From Oikopleura dioica (lineage: Eukaryota; Chordata; Appendicularia; Copelata; Oikopleuridae), in the NCBI GenBank assembly GCA_907165135.1, contig CAJRAX010000011.1:1-57156 (forward strand): 57,156 nucleotides of DNA, in the 5' to 3' direction. Below the pieces are notes generated by a model. The model was not told the origin of the DNA, did not search any database, and saw nothing but the letters and a program-made list of their open reading frames with translations. Position 1 is the stretch's first letter. Each line of letters starts with the position of its first letter. The position numbers were made by a program, and so were the translations under genes. Of the stretch, positions 35,392 to 45,469 are shown piece by piece.

Positions 35392-37537
35392 TTAGTCTTC
35401 GATCATATCGTCAATCCAACCCCAGGCGATGATTGAAATGCGCCCTTCGTCTTTGAAATTGTTCGGGTGGACTGCCGGGATTCCGTGGCGCCATTCGACA
35501 TTCACTTCTTTGCCGAAGGTGTAGATGGTGCCGTTGTACTGGGGCACGGAGATCGTCGTTTTTGTCTTTTCAACTGTTCCATGAAGGAAGAGAACTAGGA
35601 GTACCTATCAATGGAAAAGCCGAGCTAGACTTGGAAGCCTGTGTAAAAAAACTGACAGGGTTTAAAAATCTCAGATGAAAAGCCACGTAGCAGCTTTTTC
35701 AACAAATTCTGAACATTTCAGACCCTGACTTAGGGCATGACTCAGGTTTTTTCACAGGTTTCCAAGCCTCTTCTTTCTCTCTCTTTCTCAAAATCTGAGG
35801 AACAGTTCCTTGGCGTGTTCAAAGGCAGCTTCGCGCTCCATGCCGAAGCTGACTGCAATGGTGAGGTTCTGCGTCTTCGCCTTGTCCGCCTGAATAATAG
35901 AAAAGGATAATAAAGCTTTGATAAATAGCGAGTGAAGGATGAAACCGCTTTAAGAAAGGTCAATCCGCCTCTTCCCCTTTTTAATTAAAATTACCTTTAC
36001 AGCAGCTGCATCGTGGTGAAACGGTTTCCACTCGCTCGAATTTCTGTACCAGTTGAAGCGCGTCGCTTTCACGTCCATTTTGAAGTACTCTGTCATTTTC
36101 TTCACAACTTTGAGGAAGGTGGGACACCTCTTCTTCCAATTTCCTTGTTTATCATCGGCGATCAAGTGGGAGTCGTTGTGCCATTTAACAAGTAGTTTAT
36201 CTAAAACGAATTATGAGAGATTTTGTCTTTTCGTAATTTCAACAAAAATGACCTTGTTTCGATGGTGAGTTAAATTTTTACCTTGATCGATGCCGGAGTT
36301 TTGAATCTCATCAAGTAGACTATTGTAAATGGACATGTCGTTTTCATCCCCGAATAGGCCATTTACAACGACGACATCCCTAATCTCAATTTTAATTAAA
36401 AGTCTCTATTATTGTCCCAGAAATATTGCTCGAGAAAGAGAAGGACGAAATAATCGATCGATTTCTCTGTTGAATAATTCTAGTAGCGCTCTTTTCTCCC
36501 TACCTATGGTTGTAAGGGCGTTTGTAGGAAGTCCAGTGAACAGGAGCAGGGACCAATCGGAGATCTGGCGGCTTGTAGCTTGGCTTGAAGTCGACTGTAT
36601 TTCGCCCCTTGACCATTTTGACGCTTTTGTTCTGTTTCGTCTTGTTTTCGTAGTTTTGGCTATTTTCGCCGTTGTAGGAGTGATCGTGGTCGCCGTTCTG
36701 GATTCGATTCTTCCAATTTTCATTTCGAGGATTTCGATGTTGACGATTTTGGTCTTGATCTTCGTGGCTCTGGCGAATGTGGTTGTTTTGCAGACGACCT
36801 CGTTGACCGCGATTTCCGCTACGACCTCTGAAATAAGAAATGATTAAGATATCTCTAGAATTATTCTGAGAACTGAAAGGCCGCTTGCCGCTTCTTGAAA
36901 AAGACCGAAAAGCCGCGCTCTAAAGCGGACTGGGCTCGGCAACCTGAGTAGAAAACCTGAGTCAGGGTTCTAAAAGAATAAAATGAAAAGCCGCTTCGCC
37001 AAAATAATCAACTCAATGAATTTTTTAACTAGCGAAGCCGCTTCGCGGCTTTGTTTTTAAAAAAGCCGCTTCGCGCCTTTTCATTTTACTCTTTATGAAC
37101 CCTGACTCAGGTTTTCTAATTAGGTTGCCGAGCCCAAAAAGCGGATTTGAATTGATTCGCATCGCAGCTTCGTTTTTAACGCGGCTTTTCATGAAAAACA
37201 ATATTTTACTTACCTGTTTGAATTCTTGAACTGATGCCTGTACTTTTCATAATCGTCGTTGTGATTCTGGTCCTTGGCAGATCCGGAATCTCCAGAATGA
37301 TGAAGCCGAACTTCTCGATCGTGATCGTGCTGGTAACTCTTTGGCTCCTGATGTTCTTCTTTTCGCGGTTTTGCCACGGAGAACTTTGAGAATTGCTCCG
37401 CCAGGTTGTCCAGGTCATTTGACTTTTCACGGCTCTGGAATAAAGAAGGTTAATAATTTCGAATAATCAATTTGAATTAAAAATAGAAATCTTACATTTT
37501 GCGGCCCTTTCGCCCGGTAAAATCGATCTTCTGACAT
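35392..37537 (-). CDS. AlkB-like 2-oxoglutarate/Fe(II) dioxygenase with charged, Asn-rich N-terminus
   Basis: Exons: 37496-37537, 37214-37434, 36504-36827, then about four more to 35392. The N-terminal 190 residues are polar and Asn/Gln/Arg-rich (RGRSGNRGQRGRLQNNH). The enzyme part: DVVVVNGLFGDENDMSIYNS, KWHNDSHLIADD, FNWYRNSSEWKPFHHDAA (HxD-type iron ligands), NLTIAVSFGMEREAAFEHAK, TISVPQYNGTIYTFGKEVN, then EWRHGIPAV (distal His) and GRISIIAWGW (Arg for 2-oxoglutarate). The exact AlkB subfamily is not assigned; the wording recalls an uncharacterised animal group rather than ALKBH1-8 as I know them. Two introns carry hairpin elements. First of three minus-strand genes. Role: probably oxidative demethylation of nucleic acid, by family. 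Confidence 0.75.
35630..35767. repeat. Hairpin element family A, intronic copy
   Basis: Left end TTGGAAGCCTGTGTAAAAAA and right end TTTTTTCACAGGTTTCCAAG are inverted copies; inside are ACTGACAGGGTTT and AGACCCTGACTTAGGG. It sits in an intron of the dioxygenase gene (minus strand). About 138 bp. Confidence 0.75.
36932..37135. repeat. Hairpin element family A, full-length copy with perfect TIRs
   Basis: Best copy of the family, 204 bp. Terminal repeats GGGCTCGGCAACCT and AGGTTGCCGAGCCC are perfect over 14 bp, and the inner AGAAAACCTGAGTCAGGGTT is perfectly repeated in inverse on the right. The centre is AAGCCGCTTCG palindromes. No open frame, so a MITE-like non-autonomous transposon. It lies in the 386-nt intron 36828-37213 of the dioxygenase gene. 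Confidence 0.85.
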
Positions 37538-37737
37538 TGTCTGATTCTTCTCTCTCTCTCTTTTCTCCTCTCGAAATTCTCGATCGATAAAATACAATTC
37601 GTAATTCGCGAAATTGGCAGCTGCGTCTCGGAAAAATTTTTTCGCGCGCGATTTCGCCCGACTGGATTCTCAACTGACGCGCCTCGGCCAATTAGATTCG
37701 CGCGTTCGTGGAAAGTCAAATTCTCAATTAGGAGTTA

Positions 37738-37947
37738 CAAATTTCGATTCTAGAGCCTAGTATCTGAATTCAACCCACAGTTTAGTAAAGAATTTAAAAG
37801 GATTTATCCCTGAAATAAAGATTGAAAAGATTTGAAAAAAACATCGAATTTTTCTATTGATTCCCGATTTTTCTCCTCATTTTCGCGTGGATCTGAAGTT
37901 TGTACATTTCACAGCTGGTAGTGAAGCTGCTTGGTAGAAACTACACT
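37738..37947. other. Upstream flank of the dioxygenase gene
   Basis: AT-rich; no gene recognised. Together with 37538-37737 it is the likely promoter region of the three-gene minus-strand set. Confidence 0.4.
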
Positions 37948-38270
37948 TTAGAGATTTTTCCATCGGAGCCCTGAAGAATTACAAAAAATCACTTTCAGTT
38001 CGCAAACCGCTATTTCTTTGAACTCGCTCTTGATTTGCTCCTCTAGTTCGTTCGACTGCTTCTTGTCGTCTTTTCCCCGAATAAGTCTTGCAACAGTTCT
38101 GAACTCCTTCCAGTCCTCATCGACGCCGTCATCCAAATCGTGCAATTTATATATTATTTGACGTAAAAACTGATCAACGAAAGGAATAAAGCAGTTTTTT
38201 CCTGACAGGTCTTTTTGACTTCTTCCGAGGCCTCGCTGTGAAAGAACATCAGCTACTGGAACTCTTTAAT
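37948..38270 (-). pseudogene. Possible degraded gene fragment
   Basis: Two minus-strand pieces read as protein: INKDSTINIKEFQ-stop-LMFF, weakly EF-hand-like, and an acidic piece DLDDGVDEDWKEF...DDKKQSNELEEQIKSEFKE. An in-frame TAG interrupts the first. The join between them is unclear. I do not recognise the family. It may be an eroded gene or chance. Confidence 0.3.
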
Positions 38271-38539
38271 GTTGATAGTACTGTCCTTATTTATGGTAAG
38301 AAATACGCGTTCGCCTAATCTTAAACAAAAAAGTTCAGTCGGAAACGCTGTGTGCCATTAAAATTAAGATTAAAGATTGAAATGTGACTGAGCTTATCAA
38401 CGAAGAAAATGGTTTCGTAGGAATATTTGTCGACCACAAAAGGAGAGTAAATGCACTAAGCAGCCACAAAAGACCTACCGGTCAAGCTATTTCTATTTAT
38501 GGAAAAGGGGTGTTTTCTTGTTGATTTTCACTTTCCATG

Positions 38540-39165
38540 AACTTTGGATCGTTTCATTTCCACAACAAGCAACAACATTATGAGCTCCTCTCTTCAGCCA
38601 TCGTCTACACCTTTATGGGCAGATCGAAAGATCTCGCCGTGGGTCCAAGAAACGTGGATTCCGATGGCTGCCGTCACGTAACAATCCTTCCCTTGAGACT
38701 TCGAAAACGGCGCTTTTCAGATCTGAATCGGACCCGAGATTGGCGAACTTGCTCTGTTTCTGCTCCGGAGCGATCATTCTTCTTCTCGGAATTTTCGATC
38801 TGGGCGCTGTCGTCAACTACATTTCAAATCCTGTTCTCGTTGGTTTTATTTCAGGAACGCGTTTTCATGAATAAGTTTCAAAAAAAGTCTTCCTTGATTT
38901 CTTCGCCAGATTTTGTGAAAGCGTGATTTCCAGCTGCATCGATCATCATCCCCTTTTCTCTTCTCGAGCGAGTGTCTGGTCTCTCTGGCCTTCCTGGACC
39001 TTTTACCAGAAAATGGTCATGCGCATTGGAGAGTCGAAATACTACGACGCGGTTATTGGACTGAGCACGCTCGCTACTCTCCTCGCCTTGAAAAATCTTC
39101 GAATTCACTTTGAAGACCCAAAAGAGGGCGACTCCGCGGTTGTGAAGTTTGGGCTTACTTGATTT
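38540..39165 (+). pseudogene. SLC26 (SulP) anion transporter fragment
   Basis: ELLSSAIVYTFMGRSKDLAVGP matches the region of SLC26 proteins that precedes the saier motif. In another frame, AIILLLGIFDLGAVVNYISN then PVLVGFISG gives the conserved VNFxSxPVxxGFxxG signature. KYYDAVIGLSTLATLLALKN further right resembles a following membrane segment. The pieces lie in different frames, with stops between, and most of the transporter and the STAS domain are absent. The order is colinear, so this is the remnant of one gene, truncated and frame-broken. Confidence 0.6.
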
Positions 39166-39245
39166 CTTGCGGCGAAGAGTCCAATCCGTCTCTTCGATCA
39201 TGTTATTCACCGCATAGAGGCAGCGGATTGAATCTCTTTTCTTCC

Positions 39246-40000
39246 TTATTTTTCCTCGAGAAGCCGTTCAGTCCATTCCAGCGTCATTTCCGATCTCTGG
39301 AGCAGCTCTTGGCCGAGGTTTTGTTCGCTCAAGCTGACGACCACTTTCATCAAGCTCGCGCCTTCCGTCCGCGATTTCGAGCTAAAGACGACTTGAATTT
39401 CGGAGCTTTGAAATGGACTTACCAGCTGTTCTTCAATCCGAGCGCGTAAGAGGAATTCCTCAAGACACGAGATGATTTCCTGGAATATCTCGGCAATCAA
39501 AACTTGTTCCAACAAATTGAAGAGTCCGTTCAAAGATGATTTTTTCACGACGTCGTCGTAACAGTCCAAAGTCGATGACGCTGCCAAGTCGCAGAATTTC
39601 AGCTCCTCGTCGACGCTTTTTGTTGAATTGCTTATGGCGGAATCAAAGCTATCTTCGTCGTAGAAGTCTTGATAAATGATCATCTGGGACGACTTCAGTG
39701 TCGATTTCGCTCGTTGGATAAGATCTGGTGGCGCTTGCTCTCCGGATCGTATTTTCTTCACGACAGAATTTGAACTCTCTCTTCTGGTTCGGCTCCGTCT
39801 TTTCCAGCGTGTCTAGGAGTTCTGAATATTCGTTGTAGAAGAAAATTCGAGCCCTTAACTTACCTTTGCTCATTTTCTTTCTCAGTTCCTTGTCCCTTTT
39901 TTCTTTGATGCTCATCAAAGAAGAGCTTGGCGACGAGAACAGCGACTCCAATCGTGGCATGAGAGAAGAAGACAGTGATGACTTTGCGGATTGAGGGCAT
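39246..40000 (-). CDS. Hypothetical protein with N-terminal membrane anchor
   Basis: The ATG at 40000 opens a hydrophobic segment (VITVFFSHATIGVAVLVAKL) followed by charged residues, and a short intron of about 43 nt (GTAAGTTAAG...TATTCAG). The second exon continues LLDTLEKTEPNQKREF and, after one frame change near 39770, SSQMIIYQDFYDEDSFDS, NLLEQVLIAEIFQEIISCLE and LVSPFQSSEIQVVFSSKS, ending LLEEK-TAA. The layout (short anchor, soluble helical domain) is vaguely like a peroxisomal or outer-membrane tail-out protein, but no family motif is visible. Its 3' end faces the SLC26 fragment. Confidence 0.45.
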
Positions 40001-40417
40001 TTTGCACTGATACAGCTAACCGTTAAAAACGCTTGGGAATAAGGACTTGTTTGCTTGAAGCCCGGTACCTATTCTGCCAAATCTGGGAAACTGATAAATC
40101 AAAACTGCAGTTCGAAAGACGGGTTCGACAAAAGAATAAAGTTTGTTTTGTATTCAAATAAACATGCGTCTTTCACCTCATTTACAACTGCTCTTGACTA
40201 ATTTTTTACCTCGAAAAAACAGGAGTTTTCTTCTTTGATTTCAAGATTTGCTTTTGTAAAATGAAAAAAAGTATATTTTCAAAATAACAGCTTGAAGAGA
40301 ATGTCAGACGATCATTTGAGTACTTCTTCGTCCACGTGAGGAGAATTTGAATACTCAAAAATCACATCGACTAAACATTTTCAAAGTCATCGATTTGGTC
40401 TTCAACTAACGGAATTC

Positions 40418-40850
40418 TTGGCTTTTCAATTGAAAATCAGTCCCGCTGAGCATTTTGTTAATCACAATCAAGCATCTCATCTCATCAGAGAAAGAGCTCG
40501 AGGACGCGAGGATTCTGAAGCGGTAGCAAGAGCAGGCACTAGAGCCTTCGACCTCGCCTACATCATCATTCGCTTCTACGAGAAAGTCAACAAGGATATT
40601 TACGAGGACTTCTTGAATTTAAGCGAACTTGCAAGGTCTTAAATTCCTCCTAGAGCTGGAGCGTCTGACATGATATGATCTTTTCATGAAGCAATCCGTG
40701 TTCTACCGCTCAATCGGCGTCGACGAGGACTTCTGCAACTTCATGTTCAACTTAATGCGAGAAAAGCTGAACGAATACGCGAATGGGAAATCTAGCTGCC
40801 CTTGGACCGGCCGAAACAGCGAGTTTCCGAACAGCAAGCCGCAAGCATAA
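40418..40850 (+). pseudogene. Possible small gene fragments, unassigned
   Basis: Two open pieces: 40418-40642 (AGTRAFDLAYIIIRFYEKVN region) and an ATG-led 55-codon frame from about 40686 (KQSVFYRSIGVDEDFCNFM). Both have amino-acid composition like coding sequence here, but no acceptor/donor pair joins them cleanly and neither matches a family I know. Confidence 0.3.
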
Positions 40851-40979
40851 CGACTCGTTATTAACGAGAATTCAATTCCTTTATTTGCAGAAAGATGAAT
40901 TTAGTCTAAGATTTGAAAACTTCGTTTATTAGTTATTAAGAAGCAGGAGAGAACTCTTTGAATATTTCTTTCAGAACTG

Positions 40980-41700
40980 CTATCGCTGAACTTTAAATAG
41001 ACGCTCTATTATAGACTCCACTATTTGAGTTCGCAAAATTGAAATTTGAAACTGTAATTTTACAAGAAAAATTGCGAACTGGCCTTGTGCTTCCGGCGAG
41101 GCAAATTTCCGCTGACTCTTCCAGATCTTGAATGCCTCCTTCAAATCCGGATCGTCACTTTCCGCGAAATCTTGTTCCTCCATTTGATCGTACTTTTCGC
41201 TAGCTTTGTCGAGCCCAAGCAGGAAGGACTCAAATTTGTGAAGTTTCTCCGCTCATCGCCTTTGAAACTCTTTCGCAATTTTCGCAATTTTCGCTTCTTG
41301 ATTTTTGACTGTACCTATAAGAGGTTCTTTTGGATCGGCAAATTCCCCGCCATCGTCAAGTAGCCAAGCAATTGTGGACATGTTGTGCTCGGCTTTAAAG
41401 CCATATCTTGCATAGAGATTGATTATTTTCTTCAGAACATGGCCTCTCTTTTGTTGGTTACAGGCTAGAAAGGATAAAAAATTATAACCAAATAGGGAAA
41501 AACGAAAATCGTACCTAAATGAAGAGAACTGTGCTTTCCTTTTGCTTTGAAAGGCTTCTCTAGCATTTCTTGGTCATCTTTATATCGTTTAAAAGTTATC
41601 TTTGAACTTGAAAACGGTTTTCTTCCGATGACAGCAAGGTCGAGAATGCTCATATTGAATTCGAGCTCATCCGAAGCCGAGCCGCAAGGAAGCTGGTGAA
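40980..41700 (-). CDS. Hypothetical protein, Lys/Glu-rich
   Basis: Three minus-strand exons can be proposed. FHQLPCGSASDELEFNMSIL with KPFSSSKITFKRYKDDQEML lies at about 41519-41700. HVLKKIINLYARYGFKAEHN with TIAWLLDDGGEFADPKEPL lies at about 41330-41465. LHKFESFLLGLDKASEKYDQ with ESDDPDLKEAFKIWKSQRKF lies at about 41050-41270. Introns are short with GT...AG, though one join needs a frame change. No family recognised. It lies directly downstream of the BRAP copy and could be part of it, but it does not resemble the BRAP coiled coil. Confidence 0.4.
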
Positions 41701-41714
41701 AACGTGCGCTGAAG

Positions 41715-43074
41715 TCACGCTGGAAATTATTAAAAGGATTAAATTCTTTTACCTTGCGCGGTTCTCGTCTCGACCATGCTACGAGTCATCGAGCGCTCAT
41801 TCTGCAACTCCGTGAACGCCTTGACTGCTTTTTCCGTCACCGATCGAAGTCGTTTTCGGGGTGGCGGGCAGCTTCGTTCGCAAAGGCCATTTACTTCCAA
41901 CTTTTCTTCCCAGTATTTTCGCTGCTCCTCTAACTGAACGCTGTAGACTCTACAGTGTAGAGTTTCAATCACTCGGTTTGAATCTTTGCTTCCAAATCTT
42001 TCGAATTGTCCTTCGTCCCTACGATTTTCTCGGAGCTTTCGTTCGTAACCAGTCGATGGACGAAATAATCTCGAGCGTAGTCCCAAACTCGATTGTCGAA
42101 GATGTGTCCTAGAAATGCTCCTGAGCGTGCTCTTGTGTGCATCTCCCGCAGCTAATGTTTCCGCAAACGAGGCCTTATCCATAGATTTTCTTTTGAATTG
42201 CAAGAAAGACGTGCATACCCTTAGCTTTCCTGACTCGACGGAGTTTGCGTATATCGACAAACTGGGCAAGTGGAGTCTTCCTATTTTCAAACATTGAGAG
42301 TGGAAGGAATGATTGCAAAGAACGGTTGAAACGGACTTCACCGACTCGTCCATTCGCTCCAAACAAATCGTACAAGCAGGCAGCTCGGTGAGATTCGGTA
42401 ATGGCCAGCCTGCGCTTTCTCCAGCGTGAAGCAGTTCCACTTTTCCCACATACGTGATTTACGAAAACCTTTATAACTTTTTATGTGACGGCTTTTCTTT
42501 ACCTTGGCAAGTTTCTTCTAAGAGCGAGTTGAATTTCTGCCCAGTAATTGAGTGATAAAAAGTATCGGCACTTTGTTACTCGTCGAATTTTAAGAGAACC
42601 ATGTACTGATTCAGAGACTGGTCGCGCACGATCTTGATGTGTTCTATTTTCTTGTCGTAATTTCCGAGTGAACGGAGCAGATCCTGCGTGTCTAGATCCA
42701 CTGGAACATGTAGGAGCAGGAGCATGTCGCTAGGCCTTCCTCCGTGATGTTGAAGCCGTAGTTTGTCTTGTACAAGTGAATCAGCCCTTGAACTGATTTA
42801 AAAAGGAACTTGGGTTGGGAAAAGTTACCTTGGACAGATTCTATCGCAGCAAGACCGGACATGAACGGTTTTCGGTCGATGAGTTCGTTAGTCACTTTTT
42901 GCGATAGGTTCTGAGAGGGAAAAGATGTTGAAGATGAATTGCTTGAGTTTGAGTTACCTTGAGAGCGTCGGCGAAGGTAGATTCTACCTGAAAATCGACG
43001 GATTCGATTGAGTACTCGACGAATTGCCGAGATCAACGCATTTCTTGGGATTTTTCTCTGTCATTCGAGGACAT
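41715..43074 (-). pseudogene. BRAP (BRCA1-associated protein / IMP) homologue with in-frame stop
   Basis: BRAP is a RING E3 ligase that dampens Ras-MAPK signalling (family knowledge). Pieces in BRAP order: FMSGLAAIESVQ and GLIHLYKTNYGF; the BRAP2 domain HIKIVRDQSLNQYMVLLKF, then DE-TAA-QSADTFYHSITG; RING start LPACTICLERMDES with CNHSFHSQC; then NRVWDYARDYFVHRLVTN from the UBP zinc finger and EEQRKYWEEKLEVNG from the coiled coil. The TAA (near 42588) is in the same frame as conserved sequence on both sides, so it is not a frameshift. The RING lacks its second Cys pair and most of the UBP finger is missing or frame-shifted. Splice sites are largely kept. Probably a dying gene. Confidence 0.65.
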
Positions 43075-43309
43075 GATATTGACTGCTGATTCTTTTCTAC
43101 CTCGGCGGGCTTTCATAGGACTAGAAAGAAGCAAATGAAATGTGTGATGTGATAGAAACTTAAGTTGTTAGTTTCAAATCAGAAAATAAGAAAATGCATC
43201 TTCAAAACTTAACGGAAACTTACTTATCAGAGCATTCTCGGAGACTAAATAATTATGAAACTGATAATTATCTAATAACCTGGAAGATAAATACTTTTTC
43301 TAAATAAAT

Positions 43310-44116
43310 TTACCTCAAATCAAAAGCGTCGTGCTGAAAACTCTCAAAAATAACGGCTCTTTCGATATTCTGCGCATTTTTGATTCCATGAAGAGGGTCG
43401 CATTTCACATCGTCCTCCACTTCTCCCTCCAAGTCTTCCAGATCTCCACGTCCGCCAAGCAACTCGCTCAACAAAATCGCCGTCTGGCCGTTTGTCCCAA
43501 AATAAATCGTGTCAGATTCAACTTCGCCGGAGGAGTCTTCTTCGAAATCATCTTCGCCGTCATCCAAAATTTCTAATTCTCATGGCAAGGTTGGCCTTTC
43601 TCTTTCGATGATTCCTTCCACAAAGCCGACGGAAAGCTCTCTTCTACCATCCTCAAGTTGATCGGCCAAAGGAGGACGCATCCAGTTGATTTCCTTCGAA
43701 TGGCCGGCGCAGACGAGCGGGAGGATCCAGTACTCGATCGAGGTTATTTCTATCAACCTTTCTGAGTTTGAAAGGTGCTCCATTGTGAAGTCGATCGGCG
43801 CGCTTTTCGATAGTTGTTTCAGCTTCAGAAGGAGCTCATAGAGTAGCGTAAACCACGTTCCAGAGATCAGGATGCGAGTCTAAGTGGATCATTTGAAGCC
43901 TCTTTGCCCCCAATTGACATCGACGGCGACATCCGCCGAAAGGGCCGAAACCGGCGCGAACTTCTCAACAAGAAGTGAATCCCAGCCAAGAACCTCTCCA
44001 TTTCCTCCGCTTAAAATATCTGGCAGACCAGGAAACCAATTGGTGCATTTGCAATTCTGAAATTCGTACAAACAGCATGCAGCTTTTTCTGTACTGGCAA
44101 AGTTTTTACTTTTCAA
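43310..44116 (-). pseudogene. C5orf22/UPF0489 family homologue, frame-broken
   Basis: MIHLDSHPDL is the family's hallmark (FDSHPDL), followed in another frame by SIEYWILPLVCAGHSKEINW and RPPLADQLEDGRRELSVG, which matches the conserved block after it. An acidic stretch (DDGEDDFEEDSSGEVESD) follows at the C-terminal side. Upstream, CCLYEFQNCKCTNWFPGLPD is open but not recognisably part of the family. At least two frame changes and a stop separate the blocks. The family's function is unknown to me; an arginase/deacetylase-like fold has been suggested. Confidence 0.5.
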
Positions 44117-44124
44117 AGAAATTT

Positions 44125-44215
44125 CGGAAAAGCCGCTTTGCGGCTTCTTTTTGACTAAGGGGTAGTTCAGCTATAAATTTCAACTGTTTCAGAACCTGAC
44201 TCAGGAATTCTTGTT
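44125..44215. repeat. Partial hairpin element family A
   Basis: GAAAAGCCGCTTTGCGGCTTC followed by TTTCAGAACCTGACTCAGG: the core palindrome and one inner arm of family A. The other arm is missing; an isolated AACTGAGTCAGGGTC at about 44566-44580 may be its displaced partner. Confidence 0.6.
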
Positions 44216-44436
44216 TTTTTCGGAAAGGCGAGAGTTTGGAAAAAAAAATATACTTTTACGCCTTGTCCTTTTTCAAGTCTTCAATTTTCTCCTTTTTACG
44301 AAAAAAGACTGAGGAGCATTTTAGTCGGAGCGAAAGAAAAAGCCGCAAAAATAGCCCACAGCTTCAAATAAAACATTTTATCTCGAAATAAAAAGCCAAT
44401 TCTAGCAGCTGAACATCCCCCTTTTTCTCCGGAAAG

Positions 44437-44503
44437 TGACAGGAGTGGGATTCGAACCCACGTCCCGGAAAAATCCGCGCTCTGGCCGCTGAGCTACCCT
44501 GTT
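44437..44503 (-). tRNA. tRNA-like sequence, anticodon arm shortened (pseudo-tRNA or SINE head)
   Basis: Read on the minus strand: acceptor AACAGGG pairs with TCCTGTC (one A-C mismatch), D arm GCTC...GAGC with box A TAGCTCAGCGG, T arm GTGGG-TTCGAAT-CCCAC with box B GGTTCGAATCC. The stretch between D and T arms (GCGGATTTTTCCGGGACGT) cannot form a normal 5-bp anticodon stem with a 7-nt loop; only CGGA/TCCG around four T pairs. Total 67 nt, about five short. No identity can be assigned. CCGGAA...TTCCGG flanks extend the acceptor stem on both sides. Confidence 0.65.
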
Positions 44504-44766
44504 TTATCACTTCCGGTGACAAAAGGGACTCTCTGCCGCTTGAATTCGGCTTTCTATTTTAGAATAACTGAGTCAGGGTCATTCAAAAGCTTTTAAAGCT
44601 TTTTTCCGAATGATTCCCCCATTTTTTAAAAGAGCTCGTTCCAAGGATCAGGAATCGTAGTGGATCATTTTTGGATGAAGAAGAAACATTCCGAGTGCAC
44701 TTCAACGACTCTCAATTCCATCTTTGGCATTCTAAAAACAATATTTTCAAAAACTTTCTCGAAAGT

Positions 44767-45047
44767 TCATTCTTCGTTCATTTCCGCTTCTTCTTCAGAA
44801 CCGTCAGAAATCTCGATAAGGGAGTCTTCGTCCGAGTCTTGCTCCGACTCCGAGTCTGAGTTTGGAATGATCGCCCGCGAAGAAGACTCTTTTTCGAGGA
44901 AGGGCGGCGGACTGTGATTATTTTGGAATCGGCCTCGCTTTTCGAGCTCTTCTGAAAACTATTTCATAAAAATTTCATAGCAGAATTCGAACCTGTTTCG
45001 TGGAAGGAGTCGCGTCTCTTGATCAAATTAACTTCCTTCATCAGCAT
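44767..45047 (-). CDS. Hypothetical acidic C-terminal protein
   Basis: Two exons joined by a 41-nt intron (GTTCGAATT...TTTTCAG, about 44952-44992): KEVNLIKRRDSFHETE then ELEKRGRFQNNHSPPPFLEK, ending in an acidic run (NSDSESEQDSDEDSLIE). The frame is open further upstream, through a basic segment (TKERSGRRSFRRQQQG), to about 45239 without an ATG, so the start is a guess. Charge-segregated, probably disordered and nuclear. The opposite-strand frame here is its shadow. Confidence 0.4.
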
Positions 45048-45469
45048 TTTTCTTTCTGTTTTCCGATTTCGTGGCCGACCATGCTCTGCGCCTTGCTGTT
45101 GCCGTCGAAAAGATCGTCGTCCCGAGCGTTCTTTCGTAGTTTCCTTTGCAAAAATTATGTTGACTTGCTTTTCTCTGCTTCCTAAAGCTAAAATGTTTCG
45201 CTCCGCGCGCGGACCAATCAGCGCGCGCGGAGATTCCAAAAGCGAGAAAAAGAGAAAAGCCGAAAAATGGTGCTAAGGGATGAAAATGAAGAAAACAGTG
45301 AACTAGAGAACAAGAAATAAAAAGAAGGGGTTTTCTTCACTGATTATTTTTGATCTGCACTCGATTGAATGTGAAATTACTGTAGCAAGCTAACTGAAGC
45401 GATCTTTAGAATAAGGCCCAATCGGCCATTTGTCTGATGAGCGGCTGAGATGAGCGTGGCTAATCTCGT

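Noticed and set aside
36329-36847. 172-codon plus-strand frame rich in hydrophobic residues
   Set aside because: It is the antisense shadow of the RG/N-rich exon of the dioxygenase gene, which has splice sites and a family match on the minus strand.
38878-39210. Minus-strand frame opposite the SLC26 remnant
   Set aside because: No motif; the plus strand carries a recognisable transporter signature, so this is a shadow.
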